Shown here one piece after another: positions 1-7,521 of a stretch of DNA of 8,015 nt; positions within the stretch are counted from its first letter, which is position 1; each line of letters opens with the position of its first letter. A model generated the notes under the pieces. The model was not told the DNA's origin, did not search any database, and worked only from the letters and a program-made list of their open reading frames with translations. Source of the stretch: Candidatus Glassiibacteriota bacterium. Its GTDB lineage: Bacteria; Gemmatimonadota; Glassbacteria; GWA2-58-10. The position numbers were made by a program, and so were the translations under genes. The DNA lies in NCBI GenBank assembly GCA_016934095.1, contig JAFGTO010000318.1:1-8015 (forward strand), in the 5' to 3' direction.

Positions 1-69
1 CTCCAATACATTGTTTGTTGTTTATGTCTTGGAAGGCAATATAATTGGGTCGCCGTTATAATGCAATAC

Positions 70-240
70 TTAGGACGCTATGTATAATACTGAATCGAAT
101 AATCCCAATGCCTCATCCAGATCACGATAGGCAAGAAGATCTGCATCTGAGGTCACCTTTGAACCATGAAATTGAAGACTCCCCTTGAGCCAAGCTGCGG
201 AGAATCTTCGACTGTTTGCAGGTATTTCTGAATATTTTTT
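70..240 (-). pseudogene. Remnant of a transposase gene (IS1380-like N-terminal region)
   Basis: A minus-strand frame without an ATG, open from about position 326 and ending at a TAA at 72-70, reads through LKGSLQFHGSK and then VTSDADLLAYRDLDEALGL. From memory, that last stretch is the hallmark of the N-terminus of IS1380-family transposases (VTSDAGLL..RELDE.LGL). The match stops right after LGL: the frame runs on as FDSVLYIAS and then stops, so the catalytic DDE part is missing. No continuation is recognisable in the other frames down to position 1. The stretch is clearly more AT-rich than the genes to its right, which fits an imported, decaying element. I saw no terminal inverted repeats or target-site duplication. 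The region from 241 to 332 belongs to no recognisable gene. The family call rests on motif memory without an alignment; another DDE transposase family is possible. Confidence 0.55.
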
Positions 241-332
241 TCTCTCGCTTGACCTCAGCGGCCAAGTCGCGGGGAATTCGCTCGGGCGGTCAATTAAGAA
301 AATTACGGCGGCCTGGCAACCCTTTCAGCCGG

Positions 333-1823
333 TCACTCCAGCTTCCCCGCTGTCCAGAGGACCGACCTTTTCACCAGCTCCCGGTAGGCGGGGTGAAGGT
401 GGGCCTGGCGGTCGTGGCCCAGCTGCAGGTATACCACCCTGGACCCCTGCCAGGGGCTGACCCAGGCCAACGGTCCATCGCTGGTGGGATCCTCGGTTTC
501 CAGGATCACCTTAACCTGCGGCGAGATCCACATGTCCTTATAGGTCTCATCCACGATCTGCAGCGGGCCTATCCCTGCGGTGACCGGGTGGCTGCCCCTG
601 GGACGCACAGACAGCTCGACATCGTGCCGGTAGCTGGAAGCGGGCTGGTCGCCACCGGGCAGGATATACCTGCCGCCGACCACCTCGCGCCACCACCACT
701 CCCACGAGTTGTAGTCTGCGATGGCGTGGTGGAGGACCACCAGCCCCTTGCCACCCTCCACGAAGTCCCGCAGGTTTTTCTTCTCCTGCTCGGAGATCTC
801 CGCCGACATGTCGTAGAGCACCAGCACGTCGTACCTCTCGCGGATCTCCGAGCCGAAGGCCTGGTGGTTGGAAAGGGCGTGGTCCCAGACCAGCCAGTCT
901 CCGTCAAAGACGCTATAGAACTCGGTGTCGTATTCGTGGCCGCCGGTAACGACCAGCACTCGCGGGACATCCCCGGCACGGGAGTCCGGGTCGATCAGCG
1001 GCGGCAGGCTGACCTTACCGGCGGCCGCCCACTCACAGCCGCGCAGGAAGGTGGCCACAAACCCCGGGGCGTGCATGGCGTTGAGGTCGTGGCCCAGGGC
1101 GGTATAGAAGACCCGGCCGTCTCCATAGCTCACGGTCCAGAGGATCGGCTCATCCTCGCCGGTACCCCTGGTGGCAGGGTCGCTGAAAGCGGTAGCCAGC
1201 ACATGAGCGTCAGGCTCCATCCGCTGGTCATGGTAGAGATCGTCCGAGATCATGAAGCCCTCTCCCATGCCGGCGGCGACCGGGTGCTCCCGGTCGGTGA
1301 ACCTGACTTCGAACAGGTGCCTGTCCCCGTGGGCCGTGCTGTCGGCCCAGATGCCGCCTACCATGCGCGCGTATTCCGGCCAGGGCGGCTCAAAAACCCC
1401 GGTGCCCGCGTGGCTGTCGCCGAGGATCTCGCGCCCGCTGAACGCATAGCTGGCCCCGTGCACTACCACCATGCCTTTGCCTGCTTTAACGAACCTCTCC
1501 ACCGCAGTCTCGGCCTCCTCGCCCCACCTGGGGCCCATGTAATCCAACACCAGCAAGTCGTAAGGTGCCAGCGCGGCTGCGGTTATCCCGGACGCTTCCT
1601 CGTTTACCCGCACGTCGAAGCGTCCGGTCCCCAGCAGCAGCTTTTTCAGGTACGGCGTGGTTGTGCGCCAGTCGTGGTTATTGCGCCCGGAGAGGATGAG
1701 GACCCGCAGCGCTCCCTCCCGGAAAAACGGGTCCATCTTCCCGGCGGCGGGCGCAGGCTGGGCCAGGAACGGCAGGAACAGCGTCCCGGCAAGCGCCCAG
1801 ATGGTATTTTTCCATATCTTCAT
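333..1823 (-). CDS. Secreted protein with two tandem ThuA-like domains
   Basis: This 496-residue protein begins with a Sec-type signal peptide (MKIWKNTIWALAGTLFLPFL, with likely cleavage near AQPAPAAG, about residue 27). Two ThuA-like (class I glutamine amidotransferase-fold) domains follow. Domain 1, about residues 39-270, has LRVLILSGRNNHDW, GKGMVVVHGAS, DDLYHDQ and the typical YGDGRVFYTALGHD. Domain 2, about 287-493, has PRVLVVTGGHEYD, GKGLVVLHHAIADYNSWEWW, VVGGRY and SRVVYLQLGHD. ThuA is known from the rhizobial trehalose/keto-disaccharide utilisation locus; its exact reaction is not established to my knowledge. Most ThuA proteins have one such domain, so the tandem form is notable. An upstream in-frame ATG at 1838 overlaps the previous gene's stop (ATGA), but the strong AAGGAG at 1835-1830 lies six bases before the ATG at 1823, so I prefer 1823. 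It is the last gene of a three-gene operon. No convincing terminator is visible downstream. Confidence 0.9.
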   Translation of the reverse strand: MKIWKNTIWALAGTLFLPFLAQPAPAAGKMDPFFREGALRVLILSGRNNHDWRTTTPYLKKLLLGTGRFDVRVNEEASGITAAALAPYDLLVLDYMGPRWGEEAETAVERFVKAGKGMVVVHGASYAFSGREILGDSHAGTGVFEPPWPEYARMVGGIWADSTAHGDRHLFEVRFTDREHPVAAGMGEGFMISDDLYHDQRMEPDAHVLATAFSDPATRGTGEDEPILWTVSYGDGRVFYTALGHDLNAMHAPGFVATFLRGCEWAAAGKVSLPPLIDPDSRAGDVPRVLVVTGGHEYDTEFYSVFDGDWLVWDHALSNHQAFGSEIRERYDVLVLYDMSAEISEQEKKNLRDFVEGGKGLVVLHHAIADYNSWEWWWREVVGGRYILPGGDQPASSYRHDVELSVRPRGSHPVTAGIGPLQIVDETYKDMWISPQVKVILETEDPTSDGPLAWVSPWQGSRVVYLQLGHDRQAHLHPAYRELVKRSVLWTAGKLE

Positions 1824-1829
1824 AGTCAG

Positions 1830-1835
1830 CTCCTT
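1830..1835 (-). promoter_or_regulatory. Shine-Dalgarno site that decides the ThuA start
   Basis: AAGGAG is followed by a six-base spacer and ATG at 1823. It lies just inside the alternative ATG at 1838, so ribosomes bound here would start at 1823. The first A of the site is also the last base of the preceding gene's TGA stop codon. Confidence 0.75.
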
Positions 1836-2665
1836 CATGCTTTGGCCAGGATGCCGCGCAGGTGAGTGAGGCTGCGCTCCGCCTGCTCAGAGGTACCGCA
1901 CTCCACCGAGAGCACTCCCTGGAACCCGCCGGCGGCCAGGATGCCGACCACTTTGCTCCAGTCGACCACTCCATCCCCGCAGGCACAGCCCACGGGCGTG
2001 CCGGTGACCTCTCCCCGCTCGGCTTCCGACTGCCGCAGCGCAATATCCTTGGCATGGACGTGGACCAGCAGGTGCATCACCTCTGTCAGCCCCCGGCAGG
2101 GGTCTTCCCCGGCCAGGTAGGCGTTGCCGGTATCGTAATTCACCTTGAGGCACGGCGACTCCACCAGGGTGGCAATCCGCAGCAGGCCTTTTGTGGTTCG
2201 GGAGATACTCTGATGGGGCTCGATCCCGATAAAGACTCCGTAGCGCTCGGCGGTGCGCAGCGCCATAGTCAGGGTGTATTTCATCACCTCGAAACACTGG
2301 CTGTCGCTCATCCAGTCGGGCCGGATGCCTTCATCCGTACAGACCACCGGGGCGCCGACCGCAGCAGCAAAGCGGACCGCGTTCTGCAGGTAGGGCACGC
2401 TGATCTCCGGCCGCATCAGCGGACAGTGCGCGCTGAGGCCCGAGGCCCTGACTCCGTATCGCTCGAGGATGTCTTTCATCAGCAGCGGGTCCTCTTCCAT
2501 TGAAAATGAATGGAAGTAGCCCGCCTCACTCAACAACTCGCGGCCGAGGTGCACCATCGGCTCGACATACCGGTAGCCGATCTCGGCCGCCCTCTGGACC
2601 CCTGCTGCGAAAGGCTTATCCTCGCAGCGTATAAACTCCAGGTTTACTCCGGGTTCGATGCTCAT
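1835..2665 (-). CDS. Sugar phosphate isomerase/epimerase family TIM-barrel protein
   Basis: This 276-residue protein belongs to the xylose isomerase-like/AP endonuclease 2 (AP2Ec) TIM-barrel family, and its length is usual for the family. Visible landmarks are SAHCPLM (residues 78-84), IEPHQ (E149), NYDTGNAYLAG (D178), HVHAKD (H204), GDGVVDW (230-236) and LSVECG (E255). By family analogy E149, D178, H204 and E255 form the divalent metal site. Members isomerise or epimerise sugars and keto-sugars, and some act as keto-glycoside lyases; the substrate here is unknown. No signal peptide is seen, so the protein is probably cytosolic although both operon partners look exported. The reading frame extends upstream to 2803, but the start at 2665 is chosen because it overlaps the upstream stop as ATGA and follows AAGGAG at 2679-2674 with an eight-base spacer. 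The upstream extension lies inside the oxidoreductase gene and is not family-like. Confidence 0.92.
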   Translation of the reverse strand: MSIEPGVNLEFIRCEDKPFAAGVQRAAEIGYRYVEPMVHLGRELLSEAGYFHSFSMEEDPLLMKDILERYGVRASGLSAHCPLMRPEISVPYLQNAVRFAAAVGAPVVCTDEGIRPDWMSDSQCFEVMKYTLTMALRTAERYGVFIGIEPHQSISRTTKGLLRIATLVESPCLKVNYDTGNAYLAGEDPCRGLTEVMHLLVHVHAKDIALRQSEAERGEVTGTPVGCACGDGVVDWSKVVGILAAGGFQGVLSVECGTSEQAERSLTHLRGILAKA

Positions 2666-3876
2666 ACTTCCCACTCCTTGTTCCAGCGGATGCAGGCATT
2701 CTGTTTGTAGGCCAGGTTGCCGATGTGGCAGGCCGTCGAGGAATAGTGCCCGGTTTCCGCATCGGCATTGGGTTTCTTGCGGGAACGCATGCACTCCAGC
2801 CAATCTGCGAGATGATGCCTGGCCGAGGCGTAAGGCACCGCGAGGGCGATTTCCTCAGCCCGTCCCTCCTTGCCGTCCGAGAGGAACCGGTAGCCGGAGC
2901 GGAAGATCGAGAGCCTCCCGCCGGTACCCATGAAAACGATATCCGCCACCTCGGGGCTGGCCATGTCGCTCACCGTGGCCTCGAAAGTCACGTTGACATC
3001 CTGCGGGTACCTGAGTACCATATTGATATTATCCGGCGTGTCTCGTCCGTCGCGGTACCGGTAAATCCCCCCCAGGGCGACTGCGGACTCGGGCTTGGTG
3101 AGGCCCAGGAACCAGTGGACCACGTCCACCATGTGGACAAACAGCCCGCCGGTCATCCCGCCTGTCGAGAAATCCCAGTAGGCGAACCTGTTGAAATAGC
3201 GCTGGGGATCCCAGGGGATTTTGGGCAACCAGGCCAGGCAGGCCTCCCAGTCCAGTCCGGCCGGTTTTTTCTCCATGCCGGGCGGTGCCTTGTACAGGTA
3301 CCCGCCGTTGCCGTTCCAGATGGTGCGGACCATGTTCACCCGCCCGATCATACCGCTGTCGAAAAAGCGCTGCCTAGCCTCGATGAAATGGGGGATGCTC
3401 CTTTGCTGCATGCCCACCTGCACCACCCGGCTGGTCTCGCGCGCAACGCGCACCACCTCCGGCCCCTGCTCGGCCACAGAGGTCATCGGTTTTTCGACAT
3501 AGACATCCTTGCCCGCCAGGCAGGCATCGATAGCGACCCGGGAGTGGACATGGTCGAAAGTGCCGACAATCACGCCATCGATGTCCTGGCGCTCCAGCAG
3601 CTTGCGGTAATCCGCATACTTGTCCACGGCCGCGCCGCAGACCTCGGCGCCCTCATCGCGGCGGAGATCCCAGATGTCGCTGACCGCGACCCACTGGACT
3701 CCTCCCAGCTCGTTGACCGATTTGATCAGGCTCCCGGAGCGGTTGCCGGTGCCGATCACCCCCAGGCGGATACGGTCGTTGGCCCCCAGAACCCGCATGG
3801 CGGAAGCCGCCGTGGTCGCCGCAATAGTACCGGCCAGGAACTTCCTGCGAGAGATTTTCCCTGTCTGCTGTTTCAT
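2662..3876 (-). CDS. Tat-exported Gfo/Idh/MocA family oxidoreductase
   Basis: This 404-residue NAD(P)-dependent sugar oxidoreductase has a twin-arginine signal at its N-terminus: KISRRKFLAG (residues 7-16), then an Ala/Thr-rich segment to about residue 32. The Rossmann domain begins at RIRLGVIGTGNRSG (36-48; nucleotide-binding GTGNR). The family's EKP motif is at 128-130 (VYVEKPMTS). The C-terminal alpha/beta domain carries HMVDVVHW, with D251 and H254 in the conserved catalytic region. Length and motif order suit an intact family member. Exported relatives with tightly bound cofactor are known, such as Zymomonas glucose-fructose oxidoreductase, so Tat export of a prefolded, cofactor-loaded enzyme is plausible. 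An in-frame ATG at 3945 exists, but GGAGG at 3888-3884, seven bases before the ATG at 3876, and the Tat motif right after that start favour 3876. It is the first gene of the operon, with a promoter at about 3998-3970. The substrate is not predictable. Confidence 0.95.
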   Translation of the reverse strand: MKQQTGKISRRKFLAGTIAATTAASAMRVLGANDRIRLGVIGTGNRSGSLIKSVNELGGVQWVAVSDIWDLRRDEGAEVCGAAVDKYADYRKLLERQDIDGVIVGTFDHVHSRVAIDACLAGKDVYVEKPMTSVAEQGPEVVRVARETSRVVQVGMQQRSIPHFIEARQRFFDSGMIGRVNMVRTIWNGNGGYLYKAPPGMEKKPAGLDWEACLAWLPKIPWDPQRYFNRFAYWDFSTGGMTGGLFVHMVDVVHWFLGLTKPESAVALGGIYRYRDGRDTPDNINMVLRYPQDVNVTFEATVSDMASPEVADIVFMGTGGRLSIFRSGYRFLSDGKEGRAEEIALAVPYASARHHLADWLECMRSRKKPNADAETGHYSSTACHIGNLAYKQNACIRWNKEWEV

Positions 3877-3969
3877 GACGAGACCTCCAGGATGGGGTTG
3901 CAGCAAAAGAGTCAATAAAAATGGGATCGACCGGAGCTTAACCAATTCTTTATACTACGCTTGATTTTT

Positions 3970-3998
3970 AAGATACAGACCCGGTCCCTGCCTGTCAA
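3970..3998 (-). promoter_or_regulatory. Sigma-70-type promoter of the oxidoreductase operon
   Basis: On the minus strand a perfect TTGACA (-35, 3998-3993) is followed by a 17-base spacer and TATCTT (-10, 3975-3970, four of six consensus bases). Transcription would begin near 3963, leaving a leader of roughly 85-90 bases before the ATG at 3876. A second AT-rich stretch (TATAAAG) lies just downstream. Initiation has not been shown; this is a pattern match. Confidence 0.55.
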
Positions 3999-4038
3999 TT
4001 TCCCTGAGATAAGCCCCGTTATCCGAGTAGATTTCTCC

Positions 4039-4067
4039 TTGGATATCGCTGACTGTCATGATAGATT
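4039..4067 (+). promoter_or_regulatory. Weak candidate promoter of the DUF5107-TPR gene
   Basis: TTGGAT (4039-4044) and TAGATT (4062-4067) are 17 bases apart upstream of the start at 4121. They match the -35 and -10 consensus at three and four of six positions. This is the best pair I found on the plus strand of the divergent region, but it is weak. A short inverted repeat, TATCC (4020-4024) and GGATA (4041-4045), overlaps the -35 and could be an operator or chance. Confidence 0.25.
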
Positions 4068-4120
4068 TATCCGCATCGACCACGCAGCTTACCGGAAAAC
4101 TTAATGTTATGGAGAGACCT

Positions 4121-7100
4121 ATGCCAGGCAGAAAGCACCTGATCACAGCCTTGCTCCTGTTCGGCTTGACAGCCGCAGCGGCCGCGGAAAGCGGAGTCCT
4201 GCTGCGCGAGGAGCCCCTGACACTCCCCGCTTACCGGGTGGGCAAGGCGGACCCCAACCCGATTTTCTTCGACGGCAAGGTGTACCAGGGCGCCAAGGGA
4301 GTGGTCTACCCCTATCCCATGCAGGATGAGCTGACCGACATCCGCGAAGACAAGACTTACCAGGCAGTCTACCTGGAGAACGAGTTCCTCGAAATCTGCG
4401 TGCTCCCCGAGATCGGCGGCCGGCTTTTCACCGCCCTGGACAAGACCAATGGCTACGATTTCTTTTACCGCCAGCACGTGATCAAGCCCGCCTTCATCAG
4501 TGTCAACGGCGCCTGGGTCTCCGGCGGCGTGGAGTGGAATGTCCCCCACCACCACCGGGCCTCCACTTTCATGCCGGTCGACTACACGGTGGAGGAGAGC
4601 GCCGACGGCAGCAAGACTGTCTGGGTAGGCGAGATAGAACTGCGCCACCGGCTGAAATGGCTGGTCGGACTGACAGTGCATCCGGGGAAGTCATACCTCG
4701 AGACCACGGTCAAGATCTTCAACCGCACCCCGCTGGTGCATACTTTCCTCTACTGGGCCAACGTGGCAGTCCACGCGGATTCATCATACCAGATAATCTT
4801 CCCGCCCAGCCTCGAGTACGCCACTTACCACGGCAAAGACCAGTTCACCCCCTGGCCGGTCTCGCACCATTTCTATAACGGGGTGGACTACACAGCGGGG
4901 GTGGACCTGAGCTGGTGGAAAAACCATCCTTCGCCTACCTCCCTTTTCGCCATCGAGTGCACCGAGGACTTTTTCGCCGGGTACGACCACGGGAAAGAAG
5001 CCGGGGTGGTGCACGTGGCCGACCACCACCTGGTCTCCGGGAAAAAACTGTGGGAATGGGGTCCCGGAGCAGTGGGAAGGATGTGGGACCTGATGCTCAC
5101 CGAAACCGACGGGCCGTACATCGAGCTGATGGTGGGCGCCTACTCGGACAACCAGCCCGACTACAGCTTCATCCAGCCCTACGAGGTAAAGACTTTCAAA
5201 CAGTACTGGTACCCCATCCGTCAGCTTGGGGGAGTCAAGAACGCCAACCTCGAAGCCGCGGTCAACCTCGAGATAGCCGGGGAGAACGAGGCCCGGGTGG
5301 GAGTGAACACCTCTGCGGCCCGGAAAAATGCCAGGGTAGTACTGGAAGCCGGGCAGCAGGTGGTCTTCGAGCAGACGGCGGACATCGAACCGGGGCGGTC
5401 TTTTTACCGGGAAACCGCCCTGCCCGCCGGTGCCGGGGAGCAGAACCTGAAACTGACAGTTTATTCCGCCGGGGGGGAAGAGCTGATCAGCTACAGTCCA
5501 ACACCGAAAAAAGGCTCCCCCATGCCGGAGCCGGTAACTCCTCCCCCGCCGCCCGCGCAGATCAAGACCATAGAAGAGCTATACCTGGCAGGCATGCGCC
5601 TGGAGCAGTTCCACAACGCAGTGCTGGAGCCTTACCCTTACTACGAGGAGGCGCTGAGAAGAGACCCGGGAGACTACCGGGTGAACACCGCCCTGGGCAT
5701 CCTGTACTGCAAGCGGGGTATGTTCGGCGAGGCCGAGGAGAGGCTCAGGCTGGCCCTGGCCCGCGCCACAGGCAAGCACACCAAGCCCCGGGACGGGGAA
5801 GCCAGCTACTACCTGGGAGTGGCCTGCAAGGCCCAGGGCAGGTACGATGAGGCAGCCGATGCTTTCTACCAGGCGACCTGGAGCAATGCCTGGTATTCGG
5901 CCGGTTTCTATTCACTGGCCGAGCTGGCCTGCCTCGAGGGCGATTTCTCCATGGCCCTGGAATACCTGGAAAGGGCGATCTCCACGAATGCGCTGAACAC
6001 CAAGGCCCTTAACCTGAGGGCCGCGGCCCTGAGACGGCTCGGCCGCTTCGAGGCAGCAGCAAAGCTGGCCTCGGAGGTTATCGCCATGGACCCGCTGGAT
6101 TTCCGGGCGCCGCTCGAGCTGTACCTGGCGCAGTCCGGAGCGGGAAGGCCCGCTGAGGCCCGGGCCGGCCTGGACGCATTCAGGAAAACGACCGGCGGGT
6201 CGGTGCAGAACTACCTGGAAACCGCAGCGGATTATGCTGACTGCGGCCTCTGGGATGAGGCGGCCGGGGTGTTGTCAACAGCGGTGGATACGAAAGATAC
6301 CGCGCTCTGCTCCAACCCCCTGGTCTATTACTGCCTGGGATTTTATTCCGGGAAAAAAGGCGACACCGGGCAGGAATCCAGCTATTACAGCCTGGCCGGC
6401 CGGATGCCGCCCGACTATGTCTTCCCCTTCCGCCTGGAATCTGTCGAGGTGCTGCGGGCCGCAGCCGCGAGCAACCCCGCTGATGCCCGGGCCCGCTACT
6501 ACCTGGGCAACCTGCTCTATGACCGCCAGCCCGAGGCGGCGATCGCAGAATGGGAGAAATCCCGGGAGCTGGATGATACTTTCCCGGTGGTGCACCGCAA
6601 CCTGGGCCTGGCCTATGCACGGGTCAGGAAAGACCTCCCGGCCGCCGTATCCTGCCTGGAAAAAGCGGTCTCTCTCAATAAGATCGACCCGAGGTACTAT
6701 TACGAGCTGGACCGGCTGTACGAGGACCAGGGTGTTCCGCCGGGCAAGAGGCTGGCCTTCCTGGAAAAGAACCAGCGCACCGTGGACAAGAGGGACTACA
6801 TCCTCGCCCGCGAGATCGAGCTCTACGTCAAGACAGCCCAGTACGACAAGGCTGTCGGCCTGCTGCAGAAACACCATTTCCATGTCTGGGAAGGCGGCGG
6901 CAAAATACACGATACCTATGTAGATGCGCACCTGCTGAGGGGGCAGAAATATTTCAGGCAGGGTAAATACCTTAAAGCGCTGGCGGACTTCGAGGCCGCA
7001 CTGGAATACCCGGCCAACCTGGAGGTAGGCAAGCCCTACCGGGGCGGGAGAGAACCGCAGGTCTATTATTTCATTGCTGCGGCGCACGAGTCCGCTGGAG

Positions 7101-7462
7101 ACAGCTCCACGGCCCGCTCTTTCTACAAAAAAGCGGTCGCCGAGAAAATCCCCAGCCCCGAGCTCGGCTATTACCAGGGGCTGTCTTTCAGGAAGCTGGG
7201 CCATGAGCAAAGTGCAAACAGCCTGTTCGACAGCCTGCTCGAGCTCGGCAGGCGGCAGCTCGCTGCCAGCGCCGCAGGGGATTATTTCGCCAAGTTCGGC
7301 GAGAAGCGGTCCAGTGAGGCACTGATGGCGGATGCCCATTACCTGATGGGCCTGGGCTACCTGGGCAAGGGCGACCGGGCGGCCGCCGGGGGTGAATTCA
7401 GGAAGGCCCTGGAGCTGGATGCCTACCACAGCGGGGCAAGTGCGCAGCTATCGCAGATGTAG
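4121..7462 (+). CDS. Secreted DUF5107 domain protein with TPR repeats
   Basis: This 1113-residue protein begins with a Sec signal peptide (MPGRKHLITALLLFGLTAAA, cleavage near residue 22). Residues about 30-370 form a DUF5107 domain, related in fold to galactose mutarotase: LPEIGGRLFTALDK (95-108), GGVEWNVPHHHRAST (135-149), LWEWGPGAVGRMWDLM (310-325) and YEVKTFKQYWYPI (354-366). A beta-rich stretch (about 378-460) and a proline-rich linker (PEPVTPPPPP, 469-478) follow, then TPR-type helical repeats from about 483 to the C-terminus. Clear repeats are at 561-594, 595-627, 628-661, 792-825 and 1072-1105. Segment 918-1000 (FHVWEGGGKIHDTYVDAHLLRG, read with NLEVGKPY) looks like the conserved tail of DUF5107-TPR proteins. 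The biochemical role is unknown; carbohydrate binding or processing is inferred from fold and context. The frame starts upstream (ATGs at 4058 and 4109), but GGAGAG at 4111-4116 places the start at 4121. It is divergent from the oxidoreductase operon and appears intact. Confidence 0.93.
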   Translation: MPGRKHLITALLLFGLTAAAAAESGVLLREEPLTLPAYRVGKADPNPIFFDGKVYQGAKGVVYPYPMQDELTDIREDKTYQAVYLENEFLEICVLPEIGGRLFTALDKTNGYDFFYRQHVIKPAFISVNGAWVSGGVEWNVPHHHRASTFMPVDYTVEESADGSKTVWVGEIELRHRLKWLVGLTVHPGKSYLETTVKIFNRTPLVHTFLYWANVAVHADSSYQIIFPPSLEYATYHGKDQFTPWPVSHHFYNGVDYTAGVDLSWWKNHPSPTSLFAIECTEDFFAGYDHGKEAGVVHVADHHLVSGKKLWEWGPGAVGRMWDLMLTETDGPYIELMVGAYSDNQPDYSFIQPYEVKTFKQYWYPIRQLGGVKNANLEAAVNLEIAGENEARVGVNTSAARKNARVVLEAGQQVVFEQTADIEPGRSFYRETALPAGAGEQNLKLTVYSAGGEELISYSPTPKKGSPMPEPVTPPPPPAQIKTIEELYLAGMRLEQFHNAVLEPYPYYEEALRRDPGDYRVNTALGILYCKRGMFGEAEERLRLALARATGKHTKPRDGEASYYLGVACKAQGRYDEAADAFYQATWSNAWYSAGFYSLAELACLEGDFSMALEYLERAISTNALNTKALNLRAAALRRLGRFEAAAKLASEVIAMDPLDFRAPLELYLAQSGAGRPAEARAGLDAFRKTTGGSVQNYLETAADYADCGLWDEAAGVLSTAVDTKDTALCSNPLVYYCLGFYSGKKGDTGQESSYYSLAGRMPPDYVFPFRLESVEVLRAAAASNPADARARYYLGNLLYDRQPEAAIAEWEKSRELDDTFPVVHRNLGLAYARVRKDLPAAVSCLEKAVSLNKIDPRYYYELDRLYEDQGVPPGKRLAFLEKNQRTVDKRDYILAREIELYVKTAQYDKAVGLLQKHHFHVWEGGGKIHDTYVDAHLLRGQKYFRQGKYLKALADFEAALEYPANLEVGKPYRGGREPQVYYFIAAAHESAGDSSTARSFYKKAVAEKIPSPELGYYQGLSFRKLGHEQSANSLFDSLLELGRRQLAASAAGDYFAKFGEKRSSEALMADAHYLMGLGYLGKGDRAAAGGEFRKALELDAYHSGASAQLSQM

Positions 7463-7521
7463 CGGGTGAACGGTACAGGGGTCCGGTGCGGGGACAGGGT
7501 CTTGGTGCCCTGCACGGGAGG

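Noticed and set aside
281..332. Possible intrinsic terminator after the ThuA gene (minus strand)
   Set aside because: A CGGC/GCCG pairing precedes a TAATTTTCTT stretch, but the stem is only about four base pairs around a long loop, too weak to annotate.
216..1865. A 549-codon open frame on the plus strand opposite the ThuA gene
   Set aside because: It is antisense to a gene with clear domains, its translation is rich in Pro, Gly, Arg, His and Val with no recognisable motif, and such long antisense frames are common in GC-rich DNA.
2725..3918. A 397-codon open frame on the plus strand opposite the oxidoreductase gene
   Set aside because: It is a GC-driven shadow: low-complexity composition, no family motifs, and it lies wholly within a well-supported gene.
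4067..4681. A 204-codon minus-strand frame spanning the divergent promoter and the start of the DUF5107 gene
   Set aside because: It would cover the promoter region and the antisense strand of a signal peptide and conserved domain; there is no protein-like motif.
5521..5560. Proline-codon run as a possible repeat or frameshift site
   Set aside because: It encodes a normal proline-rich interdomain linker; the reading frame continues cleanly into the TPR region.
6275..7429. A 384-codon open frame on the minus strand opposite the TPR region
   Set aside because: It is antisense to conserved TPR and DUF5107-tail sequence and shows no motif of its own.
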